Assembly (NCBI RefSeq): GCF_052068095.1
Contig: NZ_JBQHDG010000005.1
Span: 1-64,000, forward strand
Source: Phytohabitans sp052068095
GTDB taxonomy: Bacteria; Actinomycetota; Actinomycetes; Mycobacteriales; Micromonosporaceae
Direction: 5' to 3'
Length of the DNA: 64,000 bases
Shown here: in pieces, positions 63,200-64,000 of the stretch
How positions within the stretch are numbered: position 1 is the stretch's first letter
Layout: each line of letters opens with the position of its first letter
Notes under the pieces: model-generated
Database searches by the model: none
Told to the model about the DNA's origin: nothing
Seen by the model: only the letters and a program-made list of their open reading frames with translations
Program-made: the position numbers and the translations under genes

Positions 63200-64000
63200 C
63201 TATAGAAGTTCCAGGATCGTGGCGTTGGCCATGCCGCCGCCCTCGCACATCGTCTGTAGCCCGTACCGGATGCCGTTGTGCCGCATGTGCTGGAGCATCG
63301 TGGTCATGATGCGGGCGCCGGACCCGCCGAGCGGGTGGCCGAGCGCGATCGCGCCGCCGCGCGGGTTGAGCCGCTCGGGGTCCGCCTCCGTCTCCGCCAG
63401 CCAGGCCAGCGGCACCGGGGCGAACGCCTCGTTCACCTCGTACACGCCGATCTCCTCGATGCCCAGCCCCGCGCGGCGCAGCGCCTTCGCGGTGGCCGGG
63501 ATCGGCGCGGTGAGCATGATGACCGGATCGTCGGCGGCGACCACGGCGGTGTGGATGCGTGCGAGCGCCCGCAGGCCGTGCTCGCGCGCCCAGTCGCTGC
63601 TCGTGACGGCGAGCGCGGCGGCGCCGTCGGAGATCTGTGACGCGGAGCCGGCGGTGACCACGCCGTCCGGCTTGAACGGGGTGGCCAGCTCGCCCAGCTT
63701 CGCCAGGGAGGTGTCGCGGCGGATGCCTTCGTCGGCGTCGATCGGCCCGACCGGCGCGATCTCCTCCTTGAACGCGCCCGCGTCCTGAGCCGCGGCCGCC
63801 TTCTGGTGGCTGGCCAGCGAGTACTCGTCGAGCCGCGCCCGCGTGAAGCCCCACCGCTCGGCCATCATCTCGGCGCCGACGCCCTGGCTGAAGCCCGCGT
63901 CGCCGTACCGCTCGCGCACGCCGTCGCCGAACGGCCACTGCCCGGCCGCGCTGGAGCCCATCGGCACCCGCGTCATCGACTCGACACCACCGGCCACGAC
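63200..64000 (-). CDS. Acetyl-CoA acetyltransferase (thiolase), 5' end outside window
   Basis: C-terminal two thirds of a thiolase (267 codons visible); the gene continues past the right edge, so the nucleophilic Cys of the N-terminal half is not visible. Seen are GGVESMTRVPMG, the substrate-loop region, NEAFAPVPLAW, the catalytic His in GHPLGGSGAR and the second catalytic Cys in MCEGGGMANA. Acts in acetyl-CoA condensation or beta-oxidation. Specific pathway cannot be told from context. Confidence 0.92.
   Translation of the reverse strand, partial: VVAGGVESMTRVPMGSSAAGQWPFGDGVRERYGDAGFSQGVGAEMMAERWGFTRARLDEYSLASHQKAAAAQDAGAFKEEIAPVGPIDADEGIRRDTSLAKLGELATPFKPDGVVTAGSASQISDGAAALAVTSSDWAREHGLRALARIHTAVVAADDPVIMLTAPIPATAKALRRAGLGIEEIGVYEVNEAFAPVPLAWLAETEADPERLNPRGGAIALGHPLGGSGARIMTTMLQHMRHNGIRYGLQTMCEGGGMANATILELL

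Overview
The window is very GC-rich and densely coded, with many GTG starts, ATGA stop/start overlaps and typical actinobacterial gene content (SRP RNA next to dnaX, tRNA-adenosine-deaminase-associated protein, DUF397, DUF6082, DUF6230/DUF6114). It looks like a chromosomal segment of an actinomycete, most probably of the Micromonosporaceae. That family assignment is an inference from gene content and codon style, not from a database match. Many genes appear to be leaderless: a TAnnnT hexamer lies 6-8 bases before the start codon and no Shine-Dalgarno sequence is visible.

Layout. 1-5.1 kb: dnaX (cut by the left edge), the SRP RNA, tRNA-Ser(GGA), then a lower-GC stretch with a three-part putative restriction endonuclease (ScoMcrA-like head, PD-(D/E)XK end) and a DndB/DGQHR-like gene, closed by tRNA-Ser(CGA). 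5.1-16.6 kb: deoD, then two tandem paralogous six-gene modules, each with a lipoprotein, HlyD/peptidoglycan-binding adaptor, ABC ATPase and MacB/FtsX permease transcribed away from an OmpR-type regulator and histidine kinase. 16.6-28.3 kb: TetR/thioesterase, tadA and its partner, an M23 peptidase, prephenate dehydrogenase, M48 peptidase, a PHP-domain protein, an EamA exporter and a DUF885 protein. 28.5-34 kb: a DUF6114/DUF6230 pair, lon behind a HAIR (HspR-type) site, and a DedA gene whose frame runs into lon.

34-45.2 kb: a four-gene SWIM / MoxR AAA+ / DUF5682 / VWA operon of the YehQ-L-M-P type, a divergent GNAT-TetR pair with overlapping promoters, an AlkB-like dioxygenase, a VOC protein, an AraC regulator, and DUF6082/DUF397. 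45.3-55 kb: tRNA-Arg(ACG) and tRNA-Ser(GCT), an EcsC-like protein with a long disordered head, a CPBP protease, a flavohemoglobin-type protein, a helix-turn-helix/peptide-deformylase fusion, an IdeR-box-controlled FhuF-like iron reductase with a tiny coupled leader ORF, a YbhB protein with an epimerase, and an XRE-ImmA/IrrE protein with a partner. 55-64 kb: a 55-codon membrane-peptide gene, tRNA-Ser(TGA), a quinone oxidoreductase, soxR divergent from a split transketolase pair through an apparent SoxR-type 19-bp-spacer promoter, a glycosyltransferase, a second kind of two-component operon, a hypothetical gene, and a thiolase cut by the right edge.

The best candidates for something new are the endonuclease/DndB-like pair between two tRNA-Ser genes, the duplicated envelope-sensing efflux module, the HTH-deformylase fusion, the FhuF leader ORF, the SoxR-transketolase arrangement, and a short conserved element found three times just after gene stops.
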